A stretch of 64,000 nucleotides of DNA from Parvularcula sp. BBD 1991-13 (lineage in GTDB: Bacteria > Pseudomonadota > Alphaproteobacteria > Caulobacterales > Parvularculaceae), in NCBI GenBank assembly GCA_001657385.1, contig LYSZ01000003.1, positions 547,341 to 611,340 of the forward strand, written 5' to 3'. Shown here in pieces: positions 9,485 through 17,550 of the stretch (positions are counted from its first letter, which is position 1; every line of letters starts with the position of its first letter). Under the pieces are notes generated by a model. The model was given only the letters and a program-made list of their open reading frames with translations, was not told where the DNA came from and did not search any database. Both the position numbers and the translations under genes were made by a program.

Positions 9485-10102
9485 ATGGCATTGAATGAAC
9501 GACCTTACTGGTCGAAGCTTCTGCGGACGCTGCGTGTTCAAGAAGGCATGACGCAACGCGCGCTCGCCGAACGCCTCGGCGTCAATCAAGCGACGATATC
9601 GAGATGGGAACGCGGCGGCGAAGAACCGTCGCTAAGCCGCCGCCGCCGCATTCGCGACCTTCTGCGAAACAGCAGGGAAAGCGCACAGGACCGACTGCTG
9701 AAAATGCGCGTGCAGTATTCGGCCTGGCCGACATCCCTCGTCAGGCAGGGCGCTGTCTTTATCGCAACCAGTCCCAGTCTCGCCGGCGAGGTCGGGGCGG
9801 ACGGCCTCGATGAAGGGGCCTGCATCTACGGCCGTTTCGGCGCGGAAGCCGACGAGCGCATGGCGCAGTGGGAGCGGGCCGGCATTTTCGCTGGCGAACT
9901 GGCCATGACCATTTCGCTCAACCGGATTATGACGCCTCAGGGCGAGGTGTTCTTTCGGGGTCTCGACACACCGTATAATTCCTCCTCCGGCGAAATCTGG
10001 TGCCTGTGCGAAATCCACCGGCTGACCGAAGAGGAATATGTCGAACAGGAAAAGCAGTTGGGCGGCGTGCTTGTTCCGATCAGTTACGACGCCCTGCATT
10101 AG
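9485..10102 (+). CDS. XRE-family (HTH_3) transcriptional regulator
   Basis: 205 residues. The helix-turn-helix occupies about 12-60 (LRVQEGMTQRALAERLGVNQATISRWERG), a classic Cro/CI type. The remaining 145 residues are not a recognised domain; they look globular and may sense a ligand. The gene is divergent from the TonB receptor, 177 bases between starts, so regulation of the receptor/phosphodiesterase pair is likely. The ATG at 9485 places the HTH at the usual distance; an upstream TTG (9440) adds a non-conserved leader. Confidence 0.85.
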   Translation: MALNERPYWSKLLRTLRVQEGMTQRALAERLGVNQATISRWERGGEEPSLSRRRRIRDLLRNSRESAQDRLLKMRVQYSAWPTSLVRQGAVFIATSPSLAGEVGADGLDEGACIYGRFGAEADERMAQWERAGIFAGELAMTISLNRIMTPQGEVFFRGLDTPYNSSSGEIWCLCEIHRLTEEEYVEQEKQLGGVLVPISYDALH

Positions 10103-10627
10103 GGCTTCTCTCGCGGGAACGCGCGCCGGGCCTGCGCGAACCTCACCAGCGAACGCGAAGAGCCTAGCACCGCCTACGGAATGACTATCTCTCGTCTTGT
10201 CTCGCCGGCGGCGGCGGACAAGCGACAATCGCCGCGCCCCGGTGTTCCCTGCGTCAGTAGAAAGCGTCGGCGTCCGCGGCGCGGCGCAACATCTATATAA
10301 CTGGATTTCCTCTATCTTTCCGCACGCCGGTCGGGATAGTCGACAGTGAGCGAGCGCGGCGCCGGGCCTTCGCGGGCGTCGGTCTTGCCCGGTCTGTGAG
10401 GCCTTTTCCCGATCCTGCGCGCCTGAGCGCAAGGGCGTTGCAGCCCCCGCCGCGCGATCACGCAAGGCGCCGATCCGCCGCGATCGTCAGCTCAGGGAAA
10501 ACCGCGCCGGCGCACAGGCAAAATGTTATTAGAAACGCGCCGCCAAATCGGGCAAGGTCGACGTCGCCACGACAGGGCGGAAATTTGGACCGGCAGGAAT
10601 ACGCCCCGGCAGGAAAGGCGCGGCCCC
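10103..10627. other. 525-base gap, no gene recognised
   Basis: Between the XRE regulator and the antiporter. Both strands contain only shadow-like frames of GC-rich DNA. There is an AT-rich spot (CATCTATATAACTGG near 10290) that could hold a promoter, and a 16-base near-duplication (CCGGCAGGAATACGCC then CCGGCAGGAAAGGCG) just before the antiporter start. Nothing resembling an RNA gene was seen. Confidence 0.4.
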
Positions 10628-11851
10628 TTGATCACCGAACCCCTTATCGTCATCGCCCTGTGCATCGTTTTTTACGGCGCGTTCTCGGCGAAACTCGGAC
10701 GCTCGGTAGTTTCCGCGCCGATGACCTTCATGCTGGCCGGACTGGCCGCCGGCGAGGCGGGCCTCGGGCTCATCGAAGTCGCCATCGACAACGAGGTGCT
10801 GGAAGGTTTCGGCGAGCTGACCCTCGGCCTCATCCTGTTCGCGGACGCGGCCGCCACCAACAGCCGGCGTCTCGCCCATGATTACCGCATCCCGCGCCGG
10901 CTGTTGCTGGTCGGCCTGCCGCTGACGATCGCCTTCGGCGCGCTCATCGCCGTCGGCCTGTTCCCCAATCTCAACTGGCAGGAAGCGGCGCTGATCGCGG
11001 CGATCCTGGCGCCGACGGACGCCGCGCTCGGCTACGCCGTCGTCTCCTCGGAGCATGTGCCGGAGCGCATCCGCCAGAGCGTGCTCGTGGAATCGGGGCT
11101 GAATGACGGTCTCGCCCTGCCCGCGGTGCTGCTGTTCGCCGCGCTCGCCTACAGCGCGATGGAGGGCGAGCCGAGAAGCGCGCAGGACTGGGCCGTGTTC
11201 GCCGGACAGCAGATCGCGGTCGGCGCGGGGCTCGGCGTCCTCCTGGGCGCGGGGCTCGGCAAGCTCGTCCACCATGCGGACGGCAAGGGCTGGATCAGCG
11301 GGAGTTACCGCAACCTCACCTGCATCGGGGTAGCGATCCTGACCTTGTTCTGCGCCCACCTCGTCGGGGGCAACGGCTTTATCGCGACCTTTGTCGGAGG
11401 GCTGACATTCGGGGCGTTCTGTTCGAAACGCTCCGGCGCGCTGACCGGCTTTGTCGAGGAGGAAGGCCAGCTCTTCAGCCTCGTGATCTTTTTCTTTTTC
11501 GGCGCGGCGCTGTTGCCGGCGGCGCTTGCAAACTTCACGCCCTTCTGCGTTCTGTACGCGGTGCTGAGCCTGACGGTCATCCGCATGGCGCCGACGGCGC
11601 TGTCCCTTGTCGGGCTGAAGCTGAAGACCCCGACCAAGGCGTTTATCGGCTGGTTCGGCCCGCGCGGGCTCGCCTCGATCCTGTTCCTGCTGATCGCGGT
11701 CGAACATGACGAGATGGGCCGGCTGACGGAGGTCGAGGCGGTCGTCTACGTCACGGTGTTCCTGAGCGTGATCCTGCACGGAGCGACGGCGGCCCCCCTG
11801 TCGCGCCGCTACGGGCGGAGCGCAGCGGCCGCGGCGGACGGCGAAATCTAG
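10628..11851 (+). CDS. cation:proton antiporter (CPA family)
   Basis: About 407 residues with 11-13 predicted membrane spans. The diagnostic core is APTDAALGYAVVSSEHVPERIR followed by ESGLNDGLALPAVLLF, the ion-binding region of Na+/H+ antiporters (Asp in PTD and Asp in GLNDG). GPRGLASILF near the end is typical of the CPA1 branch. Expected to export Na+ or K+ for H+ at the inner membrane, fitting a marine lifestyle. The start chosen is TTG at 10628, giving LITEPLIVIALC as the first span behind AGGAAAGG; an ATG at 10523 would add 35 unlikely residues. Confidence 0.85.
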   Translation: MITEPLIVIALCIVFYGAFSAKLGRSVVSAPMTFMLAGLAAGEAGLGLIEVAIDNEVLEGFGELTLGLILFADAAATNSRRLAHDYRIPRRLLLVGLPLTIAFGALIAVGLFPNLNWQEAALIAAILAPTDAALGYAVVSSEHVPERIRQSVLVESGLNDGLALPAVLLFAALAYSAMEGEPRSAQDWAVFAGQQIAVGAGLGVLLGAGLGKLVHHADGKGWISGSYRNLTCIGVAILTLFCAHLVGGNGFIATFVGGLTFGAFCSKRSGALTGFVEEEGQLFSLVIFFFFGAALLPAALANFTPFCVLYAVLSLTVIRMAPTALSLVGLKLKTPTKAFIGWFGPRGLASILFLLIAVEHDEMGRLTEVEAVVYVTVFLSVILHGATAAPLSRRYGRSAAAAADGEI

Positions 11852-12070
11852 GGTCCGGACCCGTTAACGCCGCCTGGCTGACGCAGGGCCGGAACGGCGG
11901 CTTACTTGGAGCGGTTCAGACTTTTGGCGGGTCACGCCGCCGCGATGAAAATCGCGCCCGCAACGAGCCCGACCGTTATGCGCCGCTGTCCCGACCGTCG
12001 TGGAAACCTTCTGGCGTCGCTCCCTGAAAATCGATAGGCTCGCCCGGCAGACAAAACAGAGCCGGCGGTA

Positions 12071-13243
12071 ATGCTTAAAATTAGCAGACGCAGCATTATC
12101 GCATCCGGATTAGGTGCGACGCTCGCCGGCTGCGCGAATGCCCCCATCATTGGCGGGCGCACCATCGGTTCAACAAAAGCCTATGGCTTTGGCGCGCTCA
12201 AACCGCTCGATTTGTCGATCGAGAATCTCAGCACGATAACCGTCTGTACCCGCCCTTTTCGCGCGGCGGGCCCGCGGCTTGAGGCCGCGACGGTCAACGG
12301 CAAGACGATCGTCCACAATTACGGCCATGGCGGATCCGGCTGGTCCCTCGCCTGGGGCTATGCCGGGAACGCGCGCGACCTTGTCGCGGCCGGCCGGCCG
12401 AAATCCGTCGCGGTCCTCGGCGCCGGCGCCATCGGGCTGACGACGGCCATCGCCATCGCGGAGACGGGCGCCAAGGTGACCATCTTCGCGCGGGAGCTGC
12501 CGATGGAAAGCCGCTCGGCTCGCGCGACCGGCGTATGGTCGCCCTCCAGCCGCATCGGCCTCGGCGCGGCGGTCAACGCAGACTTCCCGGCCCGATGGGA
12601 GGCGTTGGCCCGTCGATCCTATGCCCGGCATCTCAGTTATGTCGGTCGGGCGGGCGATCCGGTGGAGTTCACGCCTCGGTTCTACGTCAGATCGCAAACC
12701 CGCGAGCCTCCCCTGATCGATCCGCCGGCTGAAGGTGATGATTTTCTCCATCTCGGCCGCAGGCTTCGCGGGATGGAGCCGCCATGGAGCGAGCGAAACG
12801 GCTCTCCCTTTCGCAGCGACGCCGGCGTCAGGGGCGGCCTCGTCATGACATTCAACATCGCCGAATACGCGCGACAGATGACGGACGATTTCCTGGCCGT
12901 GGGCGGGCGGATCGAGCGGGCGGATATCGCCTCGATGGCTGATCTCGCGCGTCTGCCGGGCGACGTGGTTGTGAATTGCGCGGGCTATGACGCCAGAACG
13001 CTTGCGGGCGATACGTCCCTTGTCCCTGTCCGGGGGCAGATCGCCTGGATGCCGCCGCAGACCGATCGTCTTTATGGGGTCTTTTATCGAAATGTAATGG
13101 CGCTGTCCCGCCGCGACGGCCTCCTCATTCAGGAGACGGGCGGTAACGATTATTACGGGTTCGGTGACGGCGATGAAACGCCGGACAAGGACGAATTCCT
13201 CGCAGCGCTGGCGAAGATCGCGCCGATTTTCAACTGGGGGTGA
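12071..13243 (+). CDS. exported FAD-dependent oxidoreductase, circularly permuted D-amino-acid-oxidase type
   Basis: 390 residues. The N-terminus MLKISRRSIIASGLGATLAGC combines a Tat-like SRRSII with a lipobox (Cys21), so it is probably a lipid-anchored periplasmic flavoprotein. The order of D-amino-acid oxidase blocks is rearranged. The block normally at the C-terminus (TRPFRAAGPRLE, then HNYGHGGSGWSLAWG, residues 60-96) comes first. The FAD-binding GAGAIGLTTAIAIAETG (117-133) follows. The protein ends with VVNCAGYDARTLAGD, PVRGQI and the strand that would normally precede the RPxRP block. This reads as a circular permutation. Substrate unknown; an amino acid or amine is plausible. Confidence 0.82.
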   Translation: MLKISRRSIIASGLGATLAGCANAPIIGGRTIGSTKAYGFGALKPLDLSIENLSTITVCTRPFRAAGPRLEAATVNGKTIVHNYGHGGSGWSLAWGYAGNARDLVAAGRPKSVAVLGAGAIGLTTAIAIAETGAKVTIFARELPMESRSARATGVWSPSSRIGLGAAVNADFPARWEALARRSYARHLSYVGRAGDPVEFTPRFYVRSQTREPPLIDPPAEGDDFLHLGRRLRGMEPPWSERNGSPFRSDAGVRGGLVMTFNIAEYARQMTDDFLAVGGRIERADIASMADLARLPGDVVVNCAGYDARTLAGDTSLVPVRGQIAWMPPQTDRLYGVFYRNVMALSRRDGLLIQETGGNDYYGFGDGDETPDKDEFLAALAKIAPIFNWG

Positions 13244-13254
13244 GCGCCCTTGCG

Positions 13255-14094
13255 CTAAACCCGCCGGTAAGCGTCCGCGTCCGCCCGGAACTGGAGAAGA
13301 TCGCCGACGCGCACGATCTCGCCTTCAGCTTCCACCGGATCGGCGACGAGCGGCAGGATGTCCATCGGCATCGGTCCGCCGTTCGCGTCCGTCATCAGGA
13401 GCACGCTTTCGCGCCCGTCCCGCGTCCGCGCCCAGAAGCTCGGAGGTATCCCGCCGCGGATGCAAAGGCTCGCGCACGCCTTGTGCGTCTTGCCGCGGGC
13501 GGGCCGCATGACGCCGAAAAAGCACTTGGAATCCATGATCGCGCCGGAAAGGCGCCGCCGGCCGATGCGCTCGACCGCCGGCGCGGCGAGCGTTGCATCC
13601 GTCGGGGCGGCGGCGCTCGCCGGCGCGAGCCACTGCTCCAGGAGCGGCGGCACTTCGAGCATCCGGCGCTCCTTACGCTGAATGAGCACGCCCGAGGCGG
13701 TGACCGGCGTTCCCGCCGCGCCGGAGAACTCCAGCGCGGAGGTGCACTTGCCCGTCGCCACGACCAGCACCGTGCGCATGCCGAACGGCGCCGACGGATC
13801 GGCCATGCGGATCATGGGATACGGGGCCGTCGCGAGAACGCCCGTCACCTTGTGGGTCGCATTGGTGAGCCACGCGCCCGCGCCGGGGTCGTCAAGCTCG
13901 GCCGCGAGCAGCCAGCCCAGGCCCCCCGCGCCGAGAAGCCCGAGCGGCAGGGCGCCCAGCAGGAAGCGCCGGTCCGCCGCGGGGGCGTCGGCCCAGCCGA
14001 TGAACATCTCGCCCGCGTCGTCCCGGCTCGGATCGAGAACGCCCCCGGATCTGGCAACGGATCTGGCAATGGGCCTGGTCATGGATCTGCTCAT
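13255..14094 (-). CDS. membrane-anchored protein with a novel Cys/His motif
   Basis: 279 residues, not recognised. One membrane span lies at about 43-65 (FLLGALPLGLLGAGGLGWLL). A C-terminal block holds C191, H204, C207 and C211 in DSKCFFGVM, THKACASLC and IRGGIPPSFWAR, a spacing that suggests metal or haem ligation or redox-active cysteines. Its first 16 residues are a fourfold repeat (MSRS, MTRP, IARS, VARS) encoded by a 12-base tandem repeat. The ATG overlaps the stop of the ferric-reductase/Rieske gene by ATGA, so the two are translationally coupled and probably work together. Confidence 0.75.
   Translation of the reverse strand: MSRSMTRPIARSVARSGGVLDPSRDDAGEMFIGWADAPAADRRFLLGALPLGLLGAGGLGWLLAAELDDPGAGAWLTNATHKVTGVLATAPYPMIRMADPSAPFGMRTVLVVATGKCTSALEFSGAAGTPVTASGVLIQRKERRMLEVPPLLEQWLAPASAAAPTDATLAAPAVERIGRRRLSGAIMDSKCFFGVMRPARGKTHKACASLCIRGGIPPSFWARTRDGRESVLLMTDANGGPMPMDILPLVADPVEAEGEIVRVGDLLQFRADADAYRRV
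14047..14094. repeat. tandem repeat, period 12, four units, at the start of a gene
   Basis: Units GGATCTGGCAAC, GGATCTGGCAAT, GGGCCTGGTCAT and GGATCTGCTCAT. On the minus strand they encode MSRS-MTRP-IARS-VARS, the first 16 residues of the Cys/His-motif protein. Confidence 0.8.
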
Positions 14095-15167
14095 GACGCC
14101 GCCTCCGCCGCCAGGGCCGCCGCCGGAATGATCGCCGGCGCGGTTTTCGTTCCAGGCGCGTTCGGTTTCGGATCGATCAGCACCCGCCCTTCCTCGATGC
14201 GCACATTGTAGGTTGCGATTTTCTCGGTAAAGGGCGGCGGCGAAACGCCGTCATCGGGACGGTACTGCCACCCATGCCAGGGACAGGTGATGCAGCCGTC
14301 GACGACGCGCCCTTCGCCCAGCGGGCCGTTCTGGTGGCGGCAGGCGTTGGTGACCGCCGAGATCCTGTCGCCGTAGCGGAACACCGCCACCCGGTCGCCT
14401 TTCGGCAGGGGCGCAATGACGGCGCGCATGTCGGGAATGTCCGAGGGCGCGCAGACATCGATCCAGCCCTTCGCCTTCAGCCCTTTCATGCCGTTGTCCG
14501 CGCCCCACTCCCTCAGCCCCGCAACGATGTGCAGCCCCGACACGCCGATGAACGCGGCCGCGGTGACGACAGGATAAACCATTGACTTTTCCGTCATCAG
14601 CGCGCCCAGCACGATATGCAGCACAAGCAACGCATAGGCCGGATAGACCAGCATGTGCAGCGCCTTCCAGGCGGGGGCGGACAGATTGTTGAGCCAGAAA
14701 TCGTGGCTGGTCGCCGCCATCGCAAACAGGATGACGAACGCGCCGAGCCCCAGAACCTCGAACGGAAAGCCGGGGATCGAATCGTAAAGCGGATTGCTGA
14801 CAAAGATCGAGACCAGGGGATTGAGCGGCCCGCCGCCGTGATACCACAACAACGCAAGGCCGAAATGCGCGGCCGCGACGAAGAACGTCAATACGCCGAG
14901 ATGACGCCTGTTATAGAGCATCGGCCGGAACCGGGGACTGAACCGCGCCAGGGGACCGATGGTCAGCAGCCCCGTCAGCATGGCGAAGGACGCAACGCCC
15001 AGGGCGCGAATCATCAGCACGACAGGGTCCGCCGTGTGGCCGCTCGGATGCACCCGCAGGCCGACGGCGACGAAAACGCCGATGAACAGCGCGACGGCGG
15101 CGAGCACGTAAAGATCGTAGGCGACCTTGTTCCCGTTCCACTGAACGGCCCGGTACTGATGGCCCAT
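14091..15167 (-). CDS. ferric-reductase-like membrane domain fused to a Rieske domain
   Basis: 358 residues. Residues 15-220 form about six membrane helices with candidate haem-b histidines H89, H101, H171 and H184, as in YedZ/ferric reductase-like domains. Residues 235-340 are a Rieske domain with C276, H278, C295 and H298 (CRHQNGPLGEG, then CPWHGW). The fusion would pass electrons between a soluble [2Fe-2S] centre and membrane haem or quinone. It lies in a run of five minus-strand genes with ATGA or TAATG overlaps on both sides. Direction of electron flow and partner enzyme are inference; the neighbouring Rieske-enzyme fusions are the obvious candidates. Confidence 0.85.
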   Translation of the reverse strand: MGHQYRAVQWNGNKVAYDLYVLAAVALFIGVFVAVGLRVHPSGHTADPVVLMIRALGVASFAMLTGLLTIGPLARFSPRFRPMLYNRRHLGVLTFFVAAAHFGLALLWYHGGGPLNPLVSIFVSNPLYDSIPGFPFEVLGLGAFVILFAMAATSHDFWLNNLSAPAWKALHMLVYPAYALLVLHIVLGALMTEKSMVYPVVTAAAFIGVSGLHIVAGLREWGADNGMKGLKAKGWIDVCAPSDIPDMRAVIAPLPKGDRVAVFRYGDRISAVTNACRHQNGPLGEGRVVDGCITCPWHGWQYRPDDGVSPPPFTEKIATYNVRIEEGRVLIDPKPNAPGTKTAPAIIPAAALAAEAAS

Positions 15168-15343
15168 TATCGCTCCCCTTGCGATGCGGCTTCGGCGGCC
15201 TGGATAGCTTCAATCGCCGGCGGCAAATCGTCCGTGTAAGGCGTCGCCGGACGCTGGGTCCAGAACAGGAAACCGGCGGCCGCCGCGACGGGCGCAATGA
15301 TCAGCCAGGCGACGAGATGAATGCGCCGGTGCGGTCTTTTCAT
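15167..15343 (-). CDS. 58-residue single-span membrane protein
   Basis: Starts MKRPHRRIHLVAWLIIAPVA: a basic tip followed by one membrane helix (about 9-27) and a short acidic tail. Its ATG lies in an ATGA overlap with the upstream 104-residue gene, and its stop shares one base with the start of the ferric-reductase/Rieske gene (TAATG). This tight packing is the main evidence that it is real. Small one-span subunits commonly stabilise membrane redox complexes; that role is inferred. It is easily missed because of its length. Confidence 0.65.
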   Translation of the reverse strand: MKRPHRRIHLVAWLIIAPVAAAAGFLFWTQRPATPYTDDLPPAIEAIQAAEAASQGER

Positions 15344-15654
15344 CGTTCGGCGCTCCCGTTCGCGGACGTCTGTTCGCCAGCGCCGCCATCTCCGGGGCCG
15401 CCATTGCCGGACCCATTATTGCCGGGCCCTTCCGCCGGCCGGTTGATCTTTCGCCCGGACAGCCAGCGCCCCAGGACGTAAGGCCACAGCGCCGCACAGC
15501 CCGGAAACACGGCGAGGCGAAAGAAAAACCCGGACCCGGCGGCGGCCGCGTCCAGCCGCGGCGCGCCGAGGGCGAGAAAGGCGAGCGCCACGACCGCGCC
15601 GATCCCGAAATAGATCCCCGCGCCCAGGACGATGGTTTCCGCAAACTGCATCAT
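15340..15654 (-). CDS. 104-residue two-span membrane protein
   Basis: Two hydrophobic helices (about 6-30, IVLGAGIYFGIGAVVALAFLAL, and about 44-64, FFRLAVFPGCAALWPYVLG) followed by a Gly/Asn-rich tail carrying a degenerate five-residue repeat. No family recognised. It lies 24 bases downstream of the glutamate-synthase/Rieske gene and overlaps the 58-residue gene by ATGA, so it belongs to the same operon. Probably a small subunit or assembly factor of the same membrane complex; inference from context only. Confidence 0.7.
   Translation of the reverse strand: MMQFAETIVLGAGIYFGIGAVVALAFLALGAPRLDAAAAGSGFFFRLAVFPGCAALWPYVLGRWLSGRKINRPAEGPGNNGSGNGGPGDGGAGEQTSANGSAER
15382..15426. repeat. tandem repeat, period 15, three units
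   Basis: Units GCCGCCATCTCCGGG, GCCGCCATTGCCGGA and CCCATTATTGCCGGG. Encodes the GNNGS/GNGGP/GDGGA-type tail of the 104-residue membrane protein on the minus strand. Confidence 0.75.
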
Positions 15655-15678
15655 GCGCTCTCCTCCCGGCGGTCCGCC

Positions 15679-17304
15679 TTACCGCTCCGCCCAGCCGACG
15701 CCGCCATAGGCGACGCCCGAGAGCATGGCCATGTCTTCCTTGAACGTCGTCAGGTCGTCGACGGTGAAATCCGACAGGTGACAGCGCCCGCAGGCGCGCG
15801 CCAGCAGCTTCATCAGTTCGGTCGCCGTTTCAAAGAACGTCGCGAGGCGCCGGGCGGCGACGGCGATTTCAAGGCGCGCGCGCAAATTCTCCTTCTGCGT
15901 TGCAATCCCGACGGGACAGTTGTTCGTGTGACAGGCGCGCATGCCGAGGCACCCGATCGCCTGCATCGGCGCGTTGGACAGCGCCACCGCGTCCGCGCCG
16001 AGGGCCATCGCCTTGACATAGTCCGCCGGCTTGCGCAGGCCCCCGGTCGCGATCAGCGAGACGTTGCGCGCGCCGCATCGGTCAAGATGGCGCCGGGCGC
16101 GGGCGAGCGCCGGGATCGTCGGCACCGAGATGTTGTCGCGAAAGATCAGCGGCGCCGCGCCCGTGCCGCCGCCGCGGCCGTCAAGGATAATGTAGTCGAC
16201 GCCGACCTCAAGCGCGGCGTCGATGTCCTTCTCGACATGTTGCGCGGAAAGCTTGAACCCGACCGGGACGCCGCCCGTCCGCTCACGGACTTCCTCGGCG
16301 AAGTCCCTGAAACCGCTCGTGTCCTCCCATTCGGGAAAGCGCGAGGGGGAAATCGCGTCCTCGCCGGGGGCGAGCCCGCGCACCTCGGCGATTTCCTCAT
16401 CGATCTTTGCCCCCGGCAGGTGCCCGCCGGTGCCGGTCTTGGCGCCCTGGCCGCCCTTGAAATGGAACGCGGCCGCTTCGCGCACCTTGTCCCAGGAGAA
16501 CCCGAAACGGGCGGAGGCAAGCTCGTAGAAATAGCGGCTGTTGGCGCGCCGTTCGTCGTCCAGCGATCCGCCCTCGCCGGAGCAGATCCCCGTGCCCGCC
16601 ATCTCCGCGCCCCTGGCGAGGGCGATCTTCGCCTCGCGCGACAGGGCGCCGAAGCTCATGTCGGAGACGAACATCGGAATGTCGAGCCGCAAGGGCTTTC
16701 GCGCGCCGGGGCCGATGACAACATCCGTACCCACCGGTTCGTCATCGAGCAGGGGAACGCGGTGAAGCTGCGCCGTCAGCACCTGGATGTCGTCCCAGCT
16801 CGGCAATTCGTCCCGCGGCACGCCCATGGCCGCCACCACGCCGTGATGGCCGGTCTTGTCGAGACCGTCGCGCGCATAGCCCTGGATCAGTCCGACGAAA
16901 GGTTCCTCCGCTTCCGGATGGGTGTCGGCGTAAAGCCCCTGATACTCGTCGCGCTTGAACGGCTGCGGATGATCGCGCGCCCACGCCTCCACCTCCGCCT
17001 TGTCCACATAGACCGAGCCTTTCTCGATCTTGGCGCTGAATTTCCGCAGGGCTTCGCTGTTGTCGTATTCGCTGACGCCGGTGTCGTAGCGATAGTCCCA
17101 GTTGTGCAGCCCGCATATCAGATTGTGGCCGTCGATATGGCCGTCGGACAACAGCGCGCCCCGGTGAAGACAGCGCCCGTAAAGCACCGACACCTGGTCG
17201 TCGAAGCGCACGACCACCAGGTCGACATCCGCCACCAGCGCGTAGGCGGGCCGGCGATCCTCAAGATCCGCCCATTTCGCAACTTCGACCCAGTTCAGCG
17301 CCAT
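15679..17304 (-). CDS. Rieske domain fused to glutamate-synthase-type FMN domain
   Basis: 541 residues. Residues 1-100 are a Rieske domain (C45, H47, C64, H67 in CLHRGALLSDG and CGLHNWDY). Residues 150-520 match the FMN-binding central domain of glutamate synthase: GEGGSLDDE, KGGQGAKTGTGGHLPG and DGRGGGTGAAP. A 3Fe-4S motif follows at C452, C458 and C463 (CLGMRACHTNNCPVG). The N-terminal glutaminase domain of true GOGAT is absent, so ammonia channelling from glutamine is not expected. It is the first gene of a five-gene operon and is divergent from the Rieske/ThDP enzyme. The function is probably a flavin oxidoreductase using the Rieske centre as electron port; substrate unknown. Confidence 0.87.
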   Translation of the reverse strand: MALNWVEVAKWADLEDRRPAYALVADVDLVVVRFDDQVSVLYGRCLHRGALLSDGHIDGHNLICGLHNWDYRYDTGVSEYDNSEALRKFSAKIEKGSVYVDKAEVEAWARDHPQPFKRDEYQGLYADTHPEAEEPFVGLIQGYARDGLDKTGHHGVVAAMGVPRDELPSWDDIQVLTAQLHRVPLLDDEPVGTDVVIGPGARKPLRLDIPMFVSDMSFGALSREAKIALARGAEMAGTGICSGEGGSLDDERRANSRYFYELASARFGFSWDKVREAAAFHFKGGQGAKTGTGGHLPGAKIDEEIAEVRGLAPGEDAISPSRFPEWEDTSGFRDFAEEVRERTGGVPVGFKLSAQHVEKDIDAALEVGVDYIILDGRGGGTGAAPLIFRDNISVPTIPALARARRHLDRCGARNVSLIATGGLRKPADYVKAMALGADAVALSNAPMQAIGCLGMRACHTNNCPVGIATQKENLRARLEIAVAARRLATFFETATELMKLLARACGRCHLSDFTVDDLTTFKEDMAMLSGVAYGGVGWAER

Positions 17305-17403
17305 CAGCCATTTCTCCCCTAAACCACTCCGAAAGACGTCAAATTGTGATTTGCCTCATCCTATTGAGCGCGCGCACAATCGCAAAATCACGTTTTTCTA
17401 CGT

Positions 17404-17448
17404 GCAAGTGATTAGCAGGCAAGTGACTGGCGGGCGGGTAATCGGCGG
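17404..17448. repeat. tandem repeat, period 15, three units, in a divergent promoter region
   Basis: Units GCAAGTGATTAGCAG, GCAAGTGACTGGCGG and GCGGGTAATCGGCGG between the two Rieske-fusion genes. They could be repeated regulator sites, but the period matches the window-wide repeat class. Confidence 0.7.
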
Positions 17449-17505
17449 GCGATGCAATCGTTTTTTCACAAAATGTTCAAACGCAAGGCGGACGCCGGCG
17501 GAGCG

Positions 17506-17541
17506 CCGGGATCCGCGAAAAACCCCGGTTCCGCGAAAGGA
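17506..17541. repeat. tandem repeat, period 18, two diverged units
   Basis: Two 18-base units sharing CCGCGAAA, immediately before the start of the Rieske/ThDP gene. If the upstream ATG (17452) were used they would encode two GSAK-type repeats. Confidence 0.55.
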
Positions 17542-17550
17542 ACAACGGCA

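Noticed and set aside
17452-17550. Upstream ATG giving the Rieske/ThDP protein 33 more residues
   Set aside because: No ribosome-binding site, and the added residues come from decaying repeats; ATG 17551 has AAAGGAAC at good spacing.
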